64,000 bases of DNA, taken from assembly GCA_947579605.1 (NCBI GenBank), contig OX388305.1, positions 29,711,542-29,775,541 of the forward strand, in the 5' to 3' direction. The translations under genes were made by a program, and so were the position numbers. The notes under the pieces are model-generated. The model worked only from the letters and a program-made list of their open reading frames with translations, did no database searches and had not been told where the DNA came from. This stretch comes from Athripsodes cinereus. Its lineage: Eukaryota; Arthropoda; Insecta; Trichoptera; Leptoceridae. This document shows, one piece after another, positions 47,141 to 58,705 of this stretch; position 1 is the first letter of the stretch; the number at the start of each line of letters is the position of its first letter.

Positions 47141-47581
47141 TAAAAAAAAGCTAGAATCGATAGTTCCTCAGCTATAATAAAGAAATAATAAATTAAGATC
47201 CAGAAGACGATATTTACAATAAAATATTTCATTGGTTAAGCAGACTACCGATACAGAAGTAATAAACAACATACAATTTGTAAGTTGAGTATTCTAGCGG
47301 AAAACAAAGAATGTAATAAATCAAGCAATTAGAAATATATACGCACGGAAATATTTGAACATTGTATTGAATATGTCATTTGCAAACAAATGCGATATAT
47401 TTAACCATATCTGAAACAACTTACATGTTTCAATAATTATTATGAACTTACCTTATTAAACTGTGTTTTCATAAATTCTAACAATATTTTTTTGTATATT
47501 AATTTTCCGTAAGTATGTTTTAGATTTCATCTAGGTATCTACAAATCACCAAGCCAACTAAGTAAGTACGATAGCTGTTAT
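47141..47581. other. AT-rich DNA, nothing recognised
   Basis: Spacer between two LINE remnants of opposite orientation. Confidence 0.45.
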
Positions 47582-48217
47582 ACTTCTTCTTCTTCTTAGT
47601 CAGCCATCTCTCCACTGCTGGATATAGGCCTCTTCCAAACTCTTCCAATCGTTGCGGTCCTGTGCCCTCTGTATCCATTTCCTTCCCGCGATTGGAGTAA
47701 TGTCGTCAGTCCATCTCTTTTGTGGTCTGCCGATACTTCTTTTGCTACTCCATGGTCGCCATTTGAGGATTCTAGGAGTCCATCTACCGCCGTTTCGTCT
47801 CACAACATGACCCGCCCATTGCCACTTAAGCTTTGCAACACGATCCATAATATCTGTGACTTTTGTTAGGTGTCTGATGTCTTCGTTTCTAATTTTATCT
47901 CTCAGATTCACCCCGAACATTCGTCTTTCCATAGATCTTTGTGAGCATTTTAGCTTGTGGACACTTGCTGCAGTTAGCGATATGGTTTCTAGTCCATATG
48001 TTGTCACTGGGAGGATACATGTTTCGTAGACTTTCTTCTTTAGGGTTCTTGGGATATCTTTACTGGTGAGTATATTTTTCAATTTTCCAAATGCTGCCCA
48101 GCCCAGGCCTATTCTTCTGGGTATCTCTGCAGTTTGGTTTTCCTTTCCAATTTTGATCTTATGTCCAAGGTATATGTATTCATTTACTGCCTCTATGTAT
48201 TTGTTGTCAATTTGCTG
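47582..48217 (-). pseudogene. RTE-type LINE C-terminus with (GAA)n tail
   Basis: Open on the minus strand from 48217 (after a TAA) to the stop at 47600, about 205 codons. The frame begins QQIDNKYIEAVNEYIYLGHK (the post-RT F.YLG block). VLPVTTYG-like CILPVTTYGLETISLTAASV, QRSMERRMFGVNLRDKIRNE, KLKWQWAGHVVRR, GRPQKRWTDDI and AQDRNDWKSLEEAYIQQW follow, matching the RTE branch common in moths and other insects. Any ATG-like start near 48082 is not meaningful; the copy is simply truncated. TAAGAAGAAGAAGAAG follows the stop. Confidence 0.88.
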
Positions 48218-49667
48218 TTATACAAAGTACAGTAATCAACGTTCTTGTCATCCTTTCCACGCAATAAAATGAGAAATTCGATTCAGTTTATTAAATGTGC
48301 ATGATTTTTTTTTATAAAACTCATGTCGTATAAATTATAAATGAAATGTATCTACCTCTTACACTGAGATCATCTCGTCAAATTATTCATTAAAATTCTA
48401 CATTATTAATTAAATATTTTCGCAACAAAGATGATAATATAATAATGATGTGAGGGTGTTGATGTAAATTTAGTTGAACAAGGACGTGATGTTGTGAAGA
48501 GATACAGTGTGCTAGGAGCTAGCTGCTATCTAACTGATGTTGTCACGAGCATAAGGTTTTAAACACATGGGCGTATCCAAAAGTTTAAAAAAGAGTTTCA
48601 AAGTAAGCGACAAAAATAATACTGAAGTATGAAAATACTGAAAGAGGTGAGTAAGCAGAGATGGGCAGCTGTTCTCTTACAAATTGAATCTGACATTCAC
48701 ACTGGATACACCGCTAGCACTATCTTAAATTTTTAATACCCCATCGCTAAATTGTAAGATCCAACTAACACTTGATAAACAGGTGAAAATACACTAGATG
48801 TATAGAATATAGTATTTCTATACATCGTCGCTATTTTTCCAAGACCTCTTGTACACTGCATAATATAAAACGCATGTTAATGACTAATACTCTTATAGAT
48901 GAAAATCCCGGGTACGCCCTTATCGGAACATCTCCTCATGTGCTGAGCGACAAACTGCATGGCAGCTTGAAACTAATTTGATATTTCCCAGCAGTGCTCA
49001 ACGTTCAGTTGCATATGACGTATTAAGGTTAATTAAGAGTGATACGTGGAAATTGTAGATAAATATTCGTCTTACTTAATTATGCACCACGCGTGTCTTA
49101 GACAATTCACTTTACACTATTCTATACCATTGCTTATTCAAGATGATGTAAACAAGTCTATCTAACTAACTAAACCATCATAGCACATACCAAACTAGAA
49201 CTAGAGCAGTGGATTAACTGAATATTATACCATACTATCCACAATAATATATTCAGAATGGAAACTGATTTTTTTTATAATTGTTTTGTAAAAACAAAAA
49301 AGTTTCTTTACATTTTAAATGAACAAGCAGTTCTTTGGGCATATAAGAGTATCTTATTTGTGCATTTATCATTTCAGCAAGTAGCCTTGTATTACCAGTA
49401 CAAAATAATAGGTAAGTTTGTAATATGAGTACAAATCAGATCATTTATGGTAGTAATAAAAAAGATCTTATAAATTGAAGGTTTATTATTATTGCATTAA
49501 ATTATTACTAAAATTATGGTGATGGGAATAAATGACTGGTAAGTAGGCACGTGTCTGTAAGAAAGCTGTGATAGAATCTGTCATCATTGTAAATTTGATA
49601 GATTAATTGTTGTTAAGAAACATTCAATAAATTTTACTTTGTATTGATTTGAAATAAGGTAACTAAT
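48218..49667. other. AT-rich DNA, nothing recognised
   Basis: A short GC-richer stretch at 48905-48970 (CCCGGGTACGCCCTTATCGG) has no supported frame. Confidence 0.4.
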
Positions 49668-49702
49668 GTACAGTGAAGAATAAAATAAAATAAATAATTC
49701 TT
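49668..49702 (+). repeat. Isolated LINE tail end
   Basis: AATGTACAGTGAAGAATAAA followed by ATAAAATAAATAAT. It is identical in pattern to the last part of the GCGA-hairpin tail family, so it is an extreme truncation or a chance survivor. Confidence 0.5.
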
Positions 49703-51345
49703 CTAAGAATGAGGTATATTTGAAAAGCTTTTAAACTGCTCTCAGTGACACGGCACTTACAATTCAGCGCTGATCATAATGAGAATCACATGTTTATTGA
49801 ATTAATGGATGCGTTGTGTGCTTGACATCATGGCGCACATTTAATTATCCATAATATCTAATGGTTTACTGTACAATATTTTCAACTATTAATAAATACA
49901 ACCGACTATTCATCTTGTAAAGACGCGAAGTTATGAAAGAGCATTCACTGTTGACATCATACGAGATTCCTAGCAGATCAGTTCATCATCACATGCATAC
50001 CTATCTATGAGTTGGAGTTTTCATACATAATTTTTACTAACAAAAATAAGAAAATGACCGTCTTTCAAACATAGCTTAGTTTGCGTCCTTTGTTAGTTCA
50101 CATGTTTTTCATTCTTATTATTATCAAACACCACGATTCCATTTTTTGCTTATTACTTAAACCATAACTTCATCAGTCCATCTCTTTTGAGCTATCTTTA
50201 CTTTTCTCTTGTCCTTTCCTTTCACAGTCTCTAAGATTATTATTTTATCTTATAAACCCTACAAATGTCAAATATATTTACAAACTTTCTCGTATAAACA
50301 TCTGTGTATATATAAACACATGTAACTAAGTTTTCGAAGTAAAATTCGTCAAATTATATTTCACGCTCGGAATTATTATGATGTAAGAAAACAATGCAGA
50401 AATAACTGTCCAATGTAATTGAATATTAGCATTTCAATTATTTCCTGAAAGAGATTACATAATTATACAATGAAAGGATAATAATAAAAAAAACTACTGA
50501 AAATAAGGACAAAAGAAATGTCACAGCCAACACCCTTCTGATAAGCAAACAAAAGTTATGGCACGTGTCCGATTATGCCACCCCACACTTGTTGTATATG
50601 TGATGAAAATGGAAGTGAATTATAAAGACAAAGACGGAGAAGAGAATAGACTTACTTACATAGTATTATGAGATGATATGGGAACTAAATGTTACAACTA
50701 CTGAGTACAGAGAGAGGGTACCGAAATATTGAGAAATGGATTATTTTTCAGGCCATCTATTCCCTCATTTATGGCGTAATTTATATATCATTTATGATAA
50801 AATTTTACCAAATGTACATTCCACAAAAAATCTATACAATAGAAAACACATTATTATATACATACAACAAACATAATTATATTTTTTTATAACACCTATT
50901 ATACCCTCAAACTTTAGTATTTAAAGGCACTTATATTTATTTATCCACTTACTACACCAACCTAATTAAAATATTAATGTTTATATTTTATTTTGCGTGT
51001 TGATTAAATTTAGTAGGTATTTTTTGTTGTGATAATGAATTTAAAAAAATAATATTTGCGTAAACAATTATACTTTATTCATTAACCATAATACTTTTAT
51101 TTCGATTCCTAAAGTTAAAAGGAAAATATTGTTCTTAATGTTTATTCTTTCAGTTAAATAAAATTATAAAACCTTTTATTTGCATTATTGTATCAGAAGC
51201 AATGTAATCTTACAACGAAAAGAAAATGAAAAATTTATTTTATATTAAAAATATAATTTAATATATAAAATAAAACATTTTATTTTCACGTATAAATAAG
51301 TAAGTATTAAATCAATTACCTAACAATAATTAAATCTTCTATGAG
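49703..51345. other. AT-rich DNA, nothing recognised
   Basis: No coding or repeat signal supported. Confidence 0.45.
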
Positions 51346-51932
51346 TGCCATATCAGGTCCCCCCGACGTTGGCGATCACTCTGGAGAATGCTTCCCTGTC
51401 TCGTGCTGTGCGGACCAGCTCTCCCATTCGTGTTATTCCGGTCCATTGCCGGATATTCCGCAGCCAAGACATCTGCCTCCTTCCCACTCCTCGACGTCCC
51501 TCAATCTTGCCTTCTATTATCAACTGCAGAAGCCTATACTTATCGCCTCGCAGGATGTGGCCCAAATATGAGACTTTACGAACCTTAATATTTGTCAGGA
51601 GCTCTCTATTTGTATGTGCTCTGCGTAGTACTTCTGTATTGGACACCAAGTCTGTCCACGGTATTCGAAGCATTCTTCGATGAATCCACATCTCGAATGC
51701 CTCCAACCGATTCATTGTGTTAACCTTAAGTGTCCAAGTTTCGCAACCATACAACAGCACAGACCAGATATAACACTTTATCATTCTCTGACGGAGCTTC
51801 AAATTAAGGTTGTCATTGCAGAATAGTGCTTTCATCTTATTAAAAGTGGCTCTTGCTATTTCGATTCTGCGTTTCACCTCAACATCGGGATCCAGGGACT
51901 GCGTTATAACACTGCCGAGATATGTGAATAAT
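51346..51932 (-). pseudogene. RTE-type LINE C-terminus
   Basis: The minus-strand frame runs open from about 51932 to the stop at 51359, about 190 codons. It starts LFTYLGSVITQSLDPDVEVK, then RRIEIARATFNKMKALF, IKCYIWSVLLYGCETWTL, LEAFEMWIHRRMLRIPWTDL, VSYLGHILRGDKYRLLQLII, GRRGVGRRQMSWLRNIRQW and ARDREAFSRVIANVGGT. This is the complete post-RT region of an RTE-like ORF2. The stop and next bases (TGATATGGCAC) are identical to the short copy at 27341-27418, which then has a (GAA)n tail; here the tail is CTCATAGAAG only. Confidence 0.88.
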
Positions 51933-52084
51933 TAAATACTAATTCTAATTGCCAAGCGCATTCGCTTTGTGGCATTTTCGGGACAAGAGTTCCTTAAAAA
52001 TTATAACGAATTTTCACTATGAACCATCGATTGATATGTTAAATTGTATTGTGTAAATATATGAATTATTACAGTAAACATTAT

Positions 52085-52202
52085 CGATCTCGGTGGAAAT
52101 TCATGTTAAATTATTTAAAATAAAAGAATTGTATTCAGTACTTCAATAGTGACTTCATTAATCGCGAGCCGGCTTTCAAGAGCTTCCGGCTTTCATCATC
52201 AG
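52085..52202 (-). repeat. Element end with CTGATGATGA and GC hairpin
   Basis: The minus strand reads CTGATGATGAAAGCCGG, then AAGCTCTTGAAAGCCGGCTC and GCGATTAATGAAGTCAC. AGCCGG/CCGGCT (52186-52191 with 52167-52172) closes a 13-nt loop. It then runs into AT-rich sequence ending AAATAATTTAACATGAATTT. The CTGA(A/T)GATG-hairpin layout resembles each arm of the palindrome at 37832-38055 and ends of some Penelope-like or other arthropod elements. No protein remains. Confidence 0.4.
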
Positions 52203-53213
52203 GCTTAAATATTATTATAATATACAATTCTCTTCGATATTTTATGTCAAATCTGTTTTATTTACACTCCTCTGTTATTTTTATGTACCTATAAGTATTT
52301 TATTTTATTGCTAGTGTTAACAAAACAATAAATTAAATCATAAATGTTTTTTTAAATTAATTGTGGCTCATGGTGTTGGATGATAGCTGATCTTTGAAAT
52401 ATTTACCTTTAATCTGTAATTTATATATGTAGTTATTGTCTGTTTTGTGCTTAAAATTTAATAAAAAAACAACAACAACTTGGTCCTCAAATACTCATTA
52501 TTCCCTCATTTGTAGAAAGAATAATTTCAAAATAACTTTTATTTACGTTACTATTGCTACTTTAGAAATGATAAAAGTAAATAAAAGTCGTAAAAATTTC
52601 CCTATTTCATTGAAAATAATAAACGGTTTGGAAGCTATGGTCTTAATATAGATAGTATTCTGGATCACTAAGCAGACATTAAATAAAATATAATTCGCGG
52701 AATGGGAAAAAGACGAGGGTCGCACCCTACAGATATGCTTGCTAAAGCTTACGGCCGCTACAGCCTACGCCTACGGCCCAGAGCGAAAGGAGCTTCTTGG
52801 TAACGTAAACAAACGCCAGGAGCAATACGGCAGAGCAAGGCATACGATTTTATTATTTGAACAAGATATTATTTTGTACAACCACCGACATGATTTATTT
52901 CCGATTCGTAGATCTAAACCAAATGGGGGAATATTGTTTCGTGCCAATCATTGCCACTTAATGTTTCACTCAGGTTGTATATCACGTAGATAATCTGACA
53001 ATCGATGCGATACATTGGGGAAACTCTACTACCGAGGGAGTAACCGAACCACCAGAAAACTATTTAGAAATCATACATATACGTATTATGCTGATATAAT
53101 TAGCTTTATACTGAAACCGAATGAGATTCATGAAGCATGAAATATTTTTAATTGAACAAAGTTCTAGTTAATAGTAAGATAATAAGGTTTACTACGTTAA
53201 TTTTATTATTTTT
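52203..53213. other. Unassigned DNA with one 84-codon frame
   Basis: The plus-strand frame 52739-52993 (MLKLTAATAYAYGPERKELL; CHLMFHSGCISRR at its end) lies in a GC-richer patch. I recognise no domain. It shares TTTATTATTTGAACAAGAT with the end of the MULE fragment at 13744, but an AT-rich 19-mer can recur by chance. Confidence 0.35.
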
Positions 53214-53340
53214 AGACCATATCAACGGTAGAGTCCCAGACATCCAATCAAGGGACCCGAGTTCGATTCAAATCGCTGCCGACTTACTCCACCTTCATGA
53301 CACAAACTTACTGTGAAGGTTCTGGGACGTATGTGAGTTA
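53214..53340 (+). repeat. tRNA-derived SINE head (A and B boxes)
   Basis: ATATCAACGGTAGAGTC near 53219-53235 resembles a tRNA D-arm and A box. GTCCCAGACATCCAATCAAG fits an anticodon arm, and GAGTTCGATTC (53259-53269) is a B box. After the head come GCTGCCGACTTACTCC, TTCATGACACAAACTTACTG and TGAAGG, matching the body of the SINE copies at 17812 and 16261. It diverges after that. This is the only copy with both promoter boxes. It is not a functional tRNA: the acceptor arm does not close. Confidence 0.65.
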
Positions 53341-53399
53341 ATTTTAAATCCTGATTCATCTTTTAATAAAAAGGATCCTGCATTTGCCCGAGTTGAAAA

Positions 53400-53472
53400 C
53401 AAGCATATGTTTATTTATTTTTTATTATATTTGTCTGTAGTATTCTGTTGATTGAATAAATAAATAAATAAC
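53400..53472 (+). repeat. LINE-like tail downstream of the SINE head
   Basis: AT-rich run, TTTGTCTGTAGTATTCTGTT and a GAATAAATAAATAAATAAC tail. It could be the 3' end of the SINE (borrowed from a LINE partner) or a separate LINE tail. Confidence 0.4.
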
Positions 53473-53493
53473 AAGCAATTTTACAAAGAGATA

Positions 53494-53580
53494 CATTTAT
53501 TTTAAATATAATCATACAATCGATATACAGAGGGCAAGTTTATCAAGGAGCCAAGATTTCTTTCAACTAATTCCATGAAA
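53494..53580 (-). repeat. GCGA-family LINE 3' UTR, diverged minus copy
   Basis: The minus strand reads GGAATTAGTTGAAAGAAATC, then GATAAACTTGCCCTCTGTAT, ATCGATTGTATGATTAT and an A/T-rich end. The hairpin is broken (CTTGCC for CTCGCC). Confidence 0.6.
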
Positions 53581-53612
53581 CGTTAAAAAACACACAAGTT
53601 AAGAAGGAAGAA

Positions 53613-53700
53613 TATTTATTTATTTATTTCATCATCATACGGCTAACAGCCTTTAGCAAAATTATAAAAAAAACATGAACATTTCATTGAACACATAAAA
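53613..53700 (-). repeat. LINE 3' tail (GGCTGTTAGCC type)
   Basis: The minus strand reads TTTTGCTAAAGGCTGTTAGC, CGTATGATGATGAAATAAAT and AAATAAATATT. GGCTGTTAGCC forms a small hairpin; the tail resembles 4590-4645. Sequence to the right (53700-53960) may be more of the same 3' UTR but carries no protein motif. Confidence 0.55.
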
Positions 53701-54329
53701 CCCTTATCTATCATAAAATCAATGATCAAAATGCACAACTAAATATTATTATGTCAGTACTTACGCGCCGAATATCTATTGATGGTGTTATGTATGGAAC
53801 ATTAAATACTGATATTGTGTTGGATACACGGAGAGACAATATCGCCCCAGTGTCAATTAAAAGGGAAAGTTACTGCGGCGCGGCGGTAGGGTGAAATTGT
53901 AAGCTGGTGATTTGGTTGGTGGTCAACAGGTGAATAGAAAATCGATGTGAGTGAATGGACGAAGTGTTCTTTGTATGGAAAATAAAAGGTTTATATGCAT
54001 ACGAACAAACACCATAACACTTGCTTGCTCTTTGAACAAACAGTTATAAAATGCTTATCAAGTGAAATCACCCTCTGAATCAATAAATTATATGGTAAAT
54101 ATCATTATATCTACCATTTTATTGCGTTGTGGGTTCATGTTCCCATATTATCAACTTTGTTAATTATTACGATGTTCATTTACGACGGCTAGATCGTTTT
54201 TGATAATCAATCATGAAAGTCATTACATTGACAAGTAAATAACATGACTTCAGATAAAATCATGCTCATCTGATATGCACATCTCAATTAACAGGCACTG
54301 AAAAGAAAACCTAAAAAAGTATTAACAAA
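53701..54329. other. Unassigned, partly GC-rich
   Basis: GTTACTGCGGCGCGGCGGTA near 53870 is unusually GC-rich for the window. No frame or family recognised. Confidence 0.35.
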
Positions 54330-54390
54330 TTAGATCGGCTTCAGAATGTTGGTTAACATATGGGATATTTCGTGATGGGATAGTAGTAGA
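54330..54390 (+). repeat. (TAG)n-family 3' end, copy E
   Basis: TTGGTTAACATATGGGATAT, TTCGTGATGGGATAGTAG and TAGAAAATAGAGAAATCG. It is an inverted partner of copy D about 130 bp to the right, and the match between them continues past the TAGs. Confidence 0.55.
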
Positions 54391-54522
54391 AAATAGAGAA
54401 ATCGTTACTCGACATTTATTATATTTCGCCTGTAATCTGCCTGATATGTTGAGACTTTCAAACAATATTGTTATAAATATTAAATCAAAATAATAAAATT
54501 ATTGAGCAAAGATTTCTCCACT

Positions 54523-54700
54523 TTTACTACTATCCCATCACAGCATACGTGAGGTGGCCAACAGAGGAGCTGAATATAACAAATATTTAAGCTGTTATAT
54601 CTGTGCCAACAAAAAAATAAGACATTCAGGATGGGTGGCAAACTTCAGCGATGATTTTTTCGAACACCTGCCTTTTACAGTATACTGGAAAACTTACATT
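54523..54700 (-). pseudogene. (TAG)n-family C-terminal fragment, copy D
   Basis: The minus strand reads VSFPVYCKRQVFEK, then after a shift SLKFATHPECLIFLLAQI, a stop, QLKYLLYSAPLLATS and a diverged end at GTGATGGGATAGTAGTA. It matches copy B (20.3 kb) over nearly the whole length apart from a roughly 16-nt stretch missing after VFEK. Two frame breaks make it a pseudogene. Together with copies A and B it defines the family's peptide. Confidence 0.6.
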
Positions 54701-55798
54701 TTCCATTTTCTCGTTGTTTATAAATGGATTCATACATTGCATAACTGTGAAATCTTACACGAGTATTTTTGGCTTCCTCAACTTCATCATAATGACGCGT
54801 AACATTACTACATACAATTTCAAGTCCTCATATTGTATTTTGAATTTACCCAGAAATTAACATGTATAAATATCAAAGAGATTACATTTTGGGATTTATA
54901 ATGAATCTCATTAATTTTAAATAACTGTCGCCTGAAAATTGAAAATTGTTTTAGGTATCTGTATGTTAATGGATATAAAAATAAATTGATTCATTAAATA
55001 TAGAAGAACGACTGCAAAGAGATTAAGAATCAATTTTGGTAGCGATATCAAAATGATATCAGGGTGAAGGTAGTACTAAAGCCCTCAGTATTCAACCAAC
55101 AGAGCTGCCAACAATGAAGAGATGTGATAATTGCTTGAGATAAAAATCCAACGAGAAAAGTTTAATTGAAAACTGGTTCAGTGGTAAAATATTATAATAT
55201 AATATGATAAAACATTATAGGCATTTCTGTAGAGAAGACTCACAATACATAGTTTCACGCCGCACTACGTCAGGCGTTTACTTAACTTCGTGCTAGTAAT
55301 AGTTTGTACATTTATACATACCGTCGCGACGCCATACTTTTCATATTCAATTTTCAAACCGTTTTATTATTCAAGTAGTGATTGTATTAAAAAAAGGCAA
55401 TATTAAAGGTTTTTTCAGTTAATGAATAATAACAAGATTACGTGAAAAATCAAGTACCTACACCTACGTTTTATTCAAGAATTTTCACATATATATTGAT
55501 AAAGATGTAGCATAGTTGTAATAATCGACTCATAGTAATTGTTCCATTACCTTCAAAAATGTTGAAATATTTTTACAATAAGCCATTTTCTCAGAACACG
55601 TTTCTGAAATATTGACACAATCCACGTTCCTTTGTAATGCTTTCCCGGAGTGAGCCTAGACGTATGTACGTAATATTATTACGAAGGCCCAAAATCATTT
55701 CATAACAGAAAACTATGATATAAAAATGTAAGTCAGTAGATTAGTAATGAATTATATAATAATGTTTTTATATAGAATGTGGTTTTATTATTATTCGA
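54701..55798. other. AT-rich DNA, nothing recognised
   Basis: Only short frames; no repeat partner noticed. Confidence 0.45.
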
Positions 55799-55826
55799 TG
55801 TGTGTGTATGTGTGTGTGTTTGTGGT
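55799..55826. repeat. (GT)n-rich microsatellite
   Basis: GTGTGTGTATGTGTGTGTGT with a few interruptions, followed by a GC-richer 100-bp patch of unknown nature. Confidence 0.8.
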
Positions 55827-58434
55827 GGTTTAACAGCCTGCCTGGTAAACTGAACTGAGTTATGTAAAGTGTACTCCCCCCACCAAGTGGCCAGGAGTCT
55901 CACTGCCCGTTGACCTACTTGTGTTTTGAAACCATAATATTATTATTGTGCTCCATTTATGTACATTATGTTTCAGAACTATTATTGATATTATATGAGT
56001 AGACTTAAGTCATGTGATATTGTTCAACGTGACATTACAATTGCCTATATTCACTGATACTTGTACTTTCTTACGTTAATAAAAAAATTAATGTTTCTAA
56101 TATATTATGAAATAAATAATTATTCTTTACAGTTGCGTCCTTCAACAGTCTAAGGCATTGTTATTTTTTTTGATTGAGGTGTTATACGATTATTTGATTA
56201 TTCTATTTAAATTTCCGAAATAGGTCGCGTTCATTCAGTGTATCCTTTTAAGTAGGTACCTTATTGTTAATCTTTATCGTTGAGTCAAGGCCGACTGTAT
56301 AAAAATAAGGACATTTTTATCTTAATATATTACTTACAATCTGTGTAAAGGGAATTGTAAATAATAAAATAAATGTATTCTTTTAGATGACTCTTATGAA
56401 GTGTATATTCACTTCCATTTAATGTTGGAGAGCCCTCGTAAGTTATAATGAAATGCCTGATCCGATAAAGTTTTCCCAAGCGCACAGACCTTCGGTATCT
56501 ACCCACTCTCTTACTCTCCTCCTCACTTCTCCCGAACCCTCGCCACTAACTCATCACGTTCAACCCAAACTCCAAACATCTTCAATCTCTTTCGCAAAAA
56601 CTACCTTTATCGCTTCATAAACCATCGTCAAATTGGGGCTCGTTTTCAAAAATAGATATATGTACTATAATAATTTAACTATGTTAATTACGAGACTAGG
56701 AATTTTAGCAATTTTTTGAAATATAAATCTGGGCTTTTGACAAACCCAAACATACTTTCGAACATCCTCACAATAAGTAATATGTACCTTAGATTATTAG
56801 ATTGATAAGGGAAGGTATTGAACACGCAATATCACTATTAAAAGTCTTAGATTTAGGTAATCAAATTATCTTGAACACGATTTTGTGTAAATAAACGAAT
56901 TGTTAATTTACATGGGAGATTTGAAAATAATTGTCGCATAAATGTTTAGTACAACAGCAATTCATGAAAAAAACAAATTCAATAAAAGGCTCGATAGCAT
57001 TTTTATTATTATTTGACGTTGGAACGTTAAAATACTTTTCAGTATATTTGTTTGCATAGTAAAAGTTTTAAGGGTTGACACACTCTCAAAGAACGACAAT
57101 AATATTATCTTTAGCAAAAAATGCTCTTAGTTGTTTAAATATTCGCACCGTGGTTCCAGCATCGCAGAAATATATAATATAATGTAGCTTTTACTTTCCT
57201 CGATGCAGCAAGTTTTTACGATCCGGTTTATTTAACTGTCAACCCTAGTAGTTATGTGTACAAAACAGGCAATTTAAGCACGTACATTACGATGTCCCTA
57301 AGGACGGAAGTGAGAGTGAATGACCTTAGTATTTTTTCCCAGTTGCATCCGTATATAACCTAATTTTTATTAAGATATAATGAAATAAGCGAAGGGATAG
57401 AGAGATCTTACAATAAAATTACATATCAAGTCAAAAATTATTATTATCAACTCCTTACCAAATTATATGCGACATGGGATGCACTAAAATGTCAACTAGT
57501 TACAAATTCTGATTTATATCGCTCTTTTATTCACTTTATTCTTTTTGTTGAGGAAACAAGAGACATCATAATAAAATCCAAGTTTCACTTGTATAATGAG
57601 AATAGTAAGTATATTAATTTGTTTTACAAATTAAAACTAAATATAAACCCTTGGATTATAATGAGATAAACAGGAATAATACGTACCTATATAACACAAA
57701 GGTATTAATACTAAATTAAGTAAACATTTTTAATTATGTAAAAAATAAAGAATTTTTAAAGAAAAACTTATTTTATCAAATAAACCTACTAAGAAAATAA
57801 GTATGTTATTTGCTTGAATTCAAGCAAGAACTTCCAGTAAGAATGATAGCGGTAGGTACATGGGTTCAATATGAAACATTATTTACAATAATTATAAACA
57901 AATATATGATTATGAGTTTTACAGTTATAATTTTTTTTATTTTTAATTCATACATTTGGGAGTTTTACGAAACAAATATCGACATAATAATATTATTTAC
58001 ATTATTATGTGTCCGTGCAACTAGGGAGTATGTGAAGGTATTCAGCAGCGGCTTGTACAAAGTTATTATACTTGGTAGGATTAACGTCAACAATTAATTA
58101 ACATGTATACCTAAATAAATATTAGGAAACAAAACAATACAATAAAAAATACTATAATACGATGGTCACCCATTCAAGAGCTGACAACGTTCAACTTTAC
58201 CTCAACCATAGTGATCGAACGAGAGTCAGTCCATTCAACACACTGTGCTAAGCTCAGTTTTTAACTTATTTACTTATCTTTACTACCGTGTACTACCGCG
58301 TACAGCCTTAACCTTAACTAAAAAAATGTTAAAGCGAAAGTGTTGTACGTTTAAAGTGACTTGAGCGATTCTTCCTAGTACGCTCGTGTAATTTACAAAG
58401 GGTATTAAATATAATGTTACAGTACCTACATCAA
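55827..58434. other. AT-rich DNA with two odd patches
   Basis: 55840-55925 (CCCCCCACCAAGTGGCCAGG) and 56450-56640 (pyrimidine-rich plus strand, CTCTCTTACTCTCCTCCTCA) differ in composition. Neither has a supported frame or known family. 56713-56785 is a diverged SINE body, listed separately. Confidence 0.4.
56713..56785 (-). repeat. Diverged SINE body fragment
   Basis: The minus strand reads CTTATTGTGAGGATGTTCGA, then TATGTTTGGGTTTGTCAAAA and GCCCAGATTTATAT. It keeps the GGGTTT...CCCAGAT hairpin and tail order of the family but is much older than the copies at 12-18 kb. Confidence 0.5.
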
Positions 58435-58705
58435 AATCTGCCGACTCCGATGACTGGGGCATGTTGAAAGGCTGAACGACACATTAAGGATTAAAAATAT
58501 ACTCCACAAAGCCCAGTGGTAGCAGAAGAAGCATCGAGAGGCCAAAGTTGAGATGGATGGGCGGAAAGGAAAAGAACCTGCGAGCTTTGGGCGTGACCAA
58601 GTGGCGACGAGAGGTGATGGATAGGAGGGAGTGAAGGCGACTTCTTGAGGAGGCCAAGACCCACACCGGGTTGTAGCGCCACTGATGATGATGATTGTTA
58701 AATAA
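58435..58705 (+). pseudogene. RTE-type LINE 3' end with (TGA)n tail
   Basis: The plus strand reads LGHVERLNDTLRIKNILHKA, then after a one-base shift and a short gap SIERPKLRWMGGKEKNLRAL, GVTKWRREVMDRRE, a stop where W is expected (TGA for TGG), RRLLEEAKTHTGL and the true stop TAG. GRPKLRWxDGxxxDL+xLG...W+..AxDR..WR is the RTE C-terminal block. CACTGATGATGATGATTG and an A-rich end follow. Minus-strand frames over this interval are shadows. Confidence 0.82.

Noticed and set aside
51341..51683. Plus-strand frames of 76, 112 and 66 codons
   Set aside because: They lie antisense to a clear RTE reverse-transcriptase region.
52842..52870. Second MULE copy, from the shared TTTATTATTTGAACAAGAT with 13744
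   Set aside because: Only an AT-rich 19-mer is shared; flanking peptides do not align.
53214..53275. A genuine tRNA gene
   Set aside because: A and B boxes are present but the acceptor stem does not close and SINE body follows directly.
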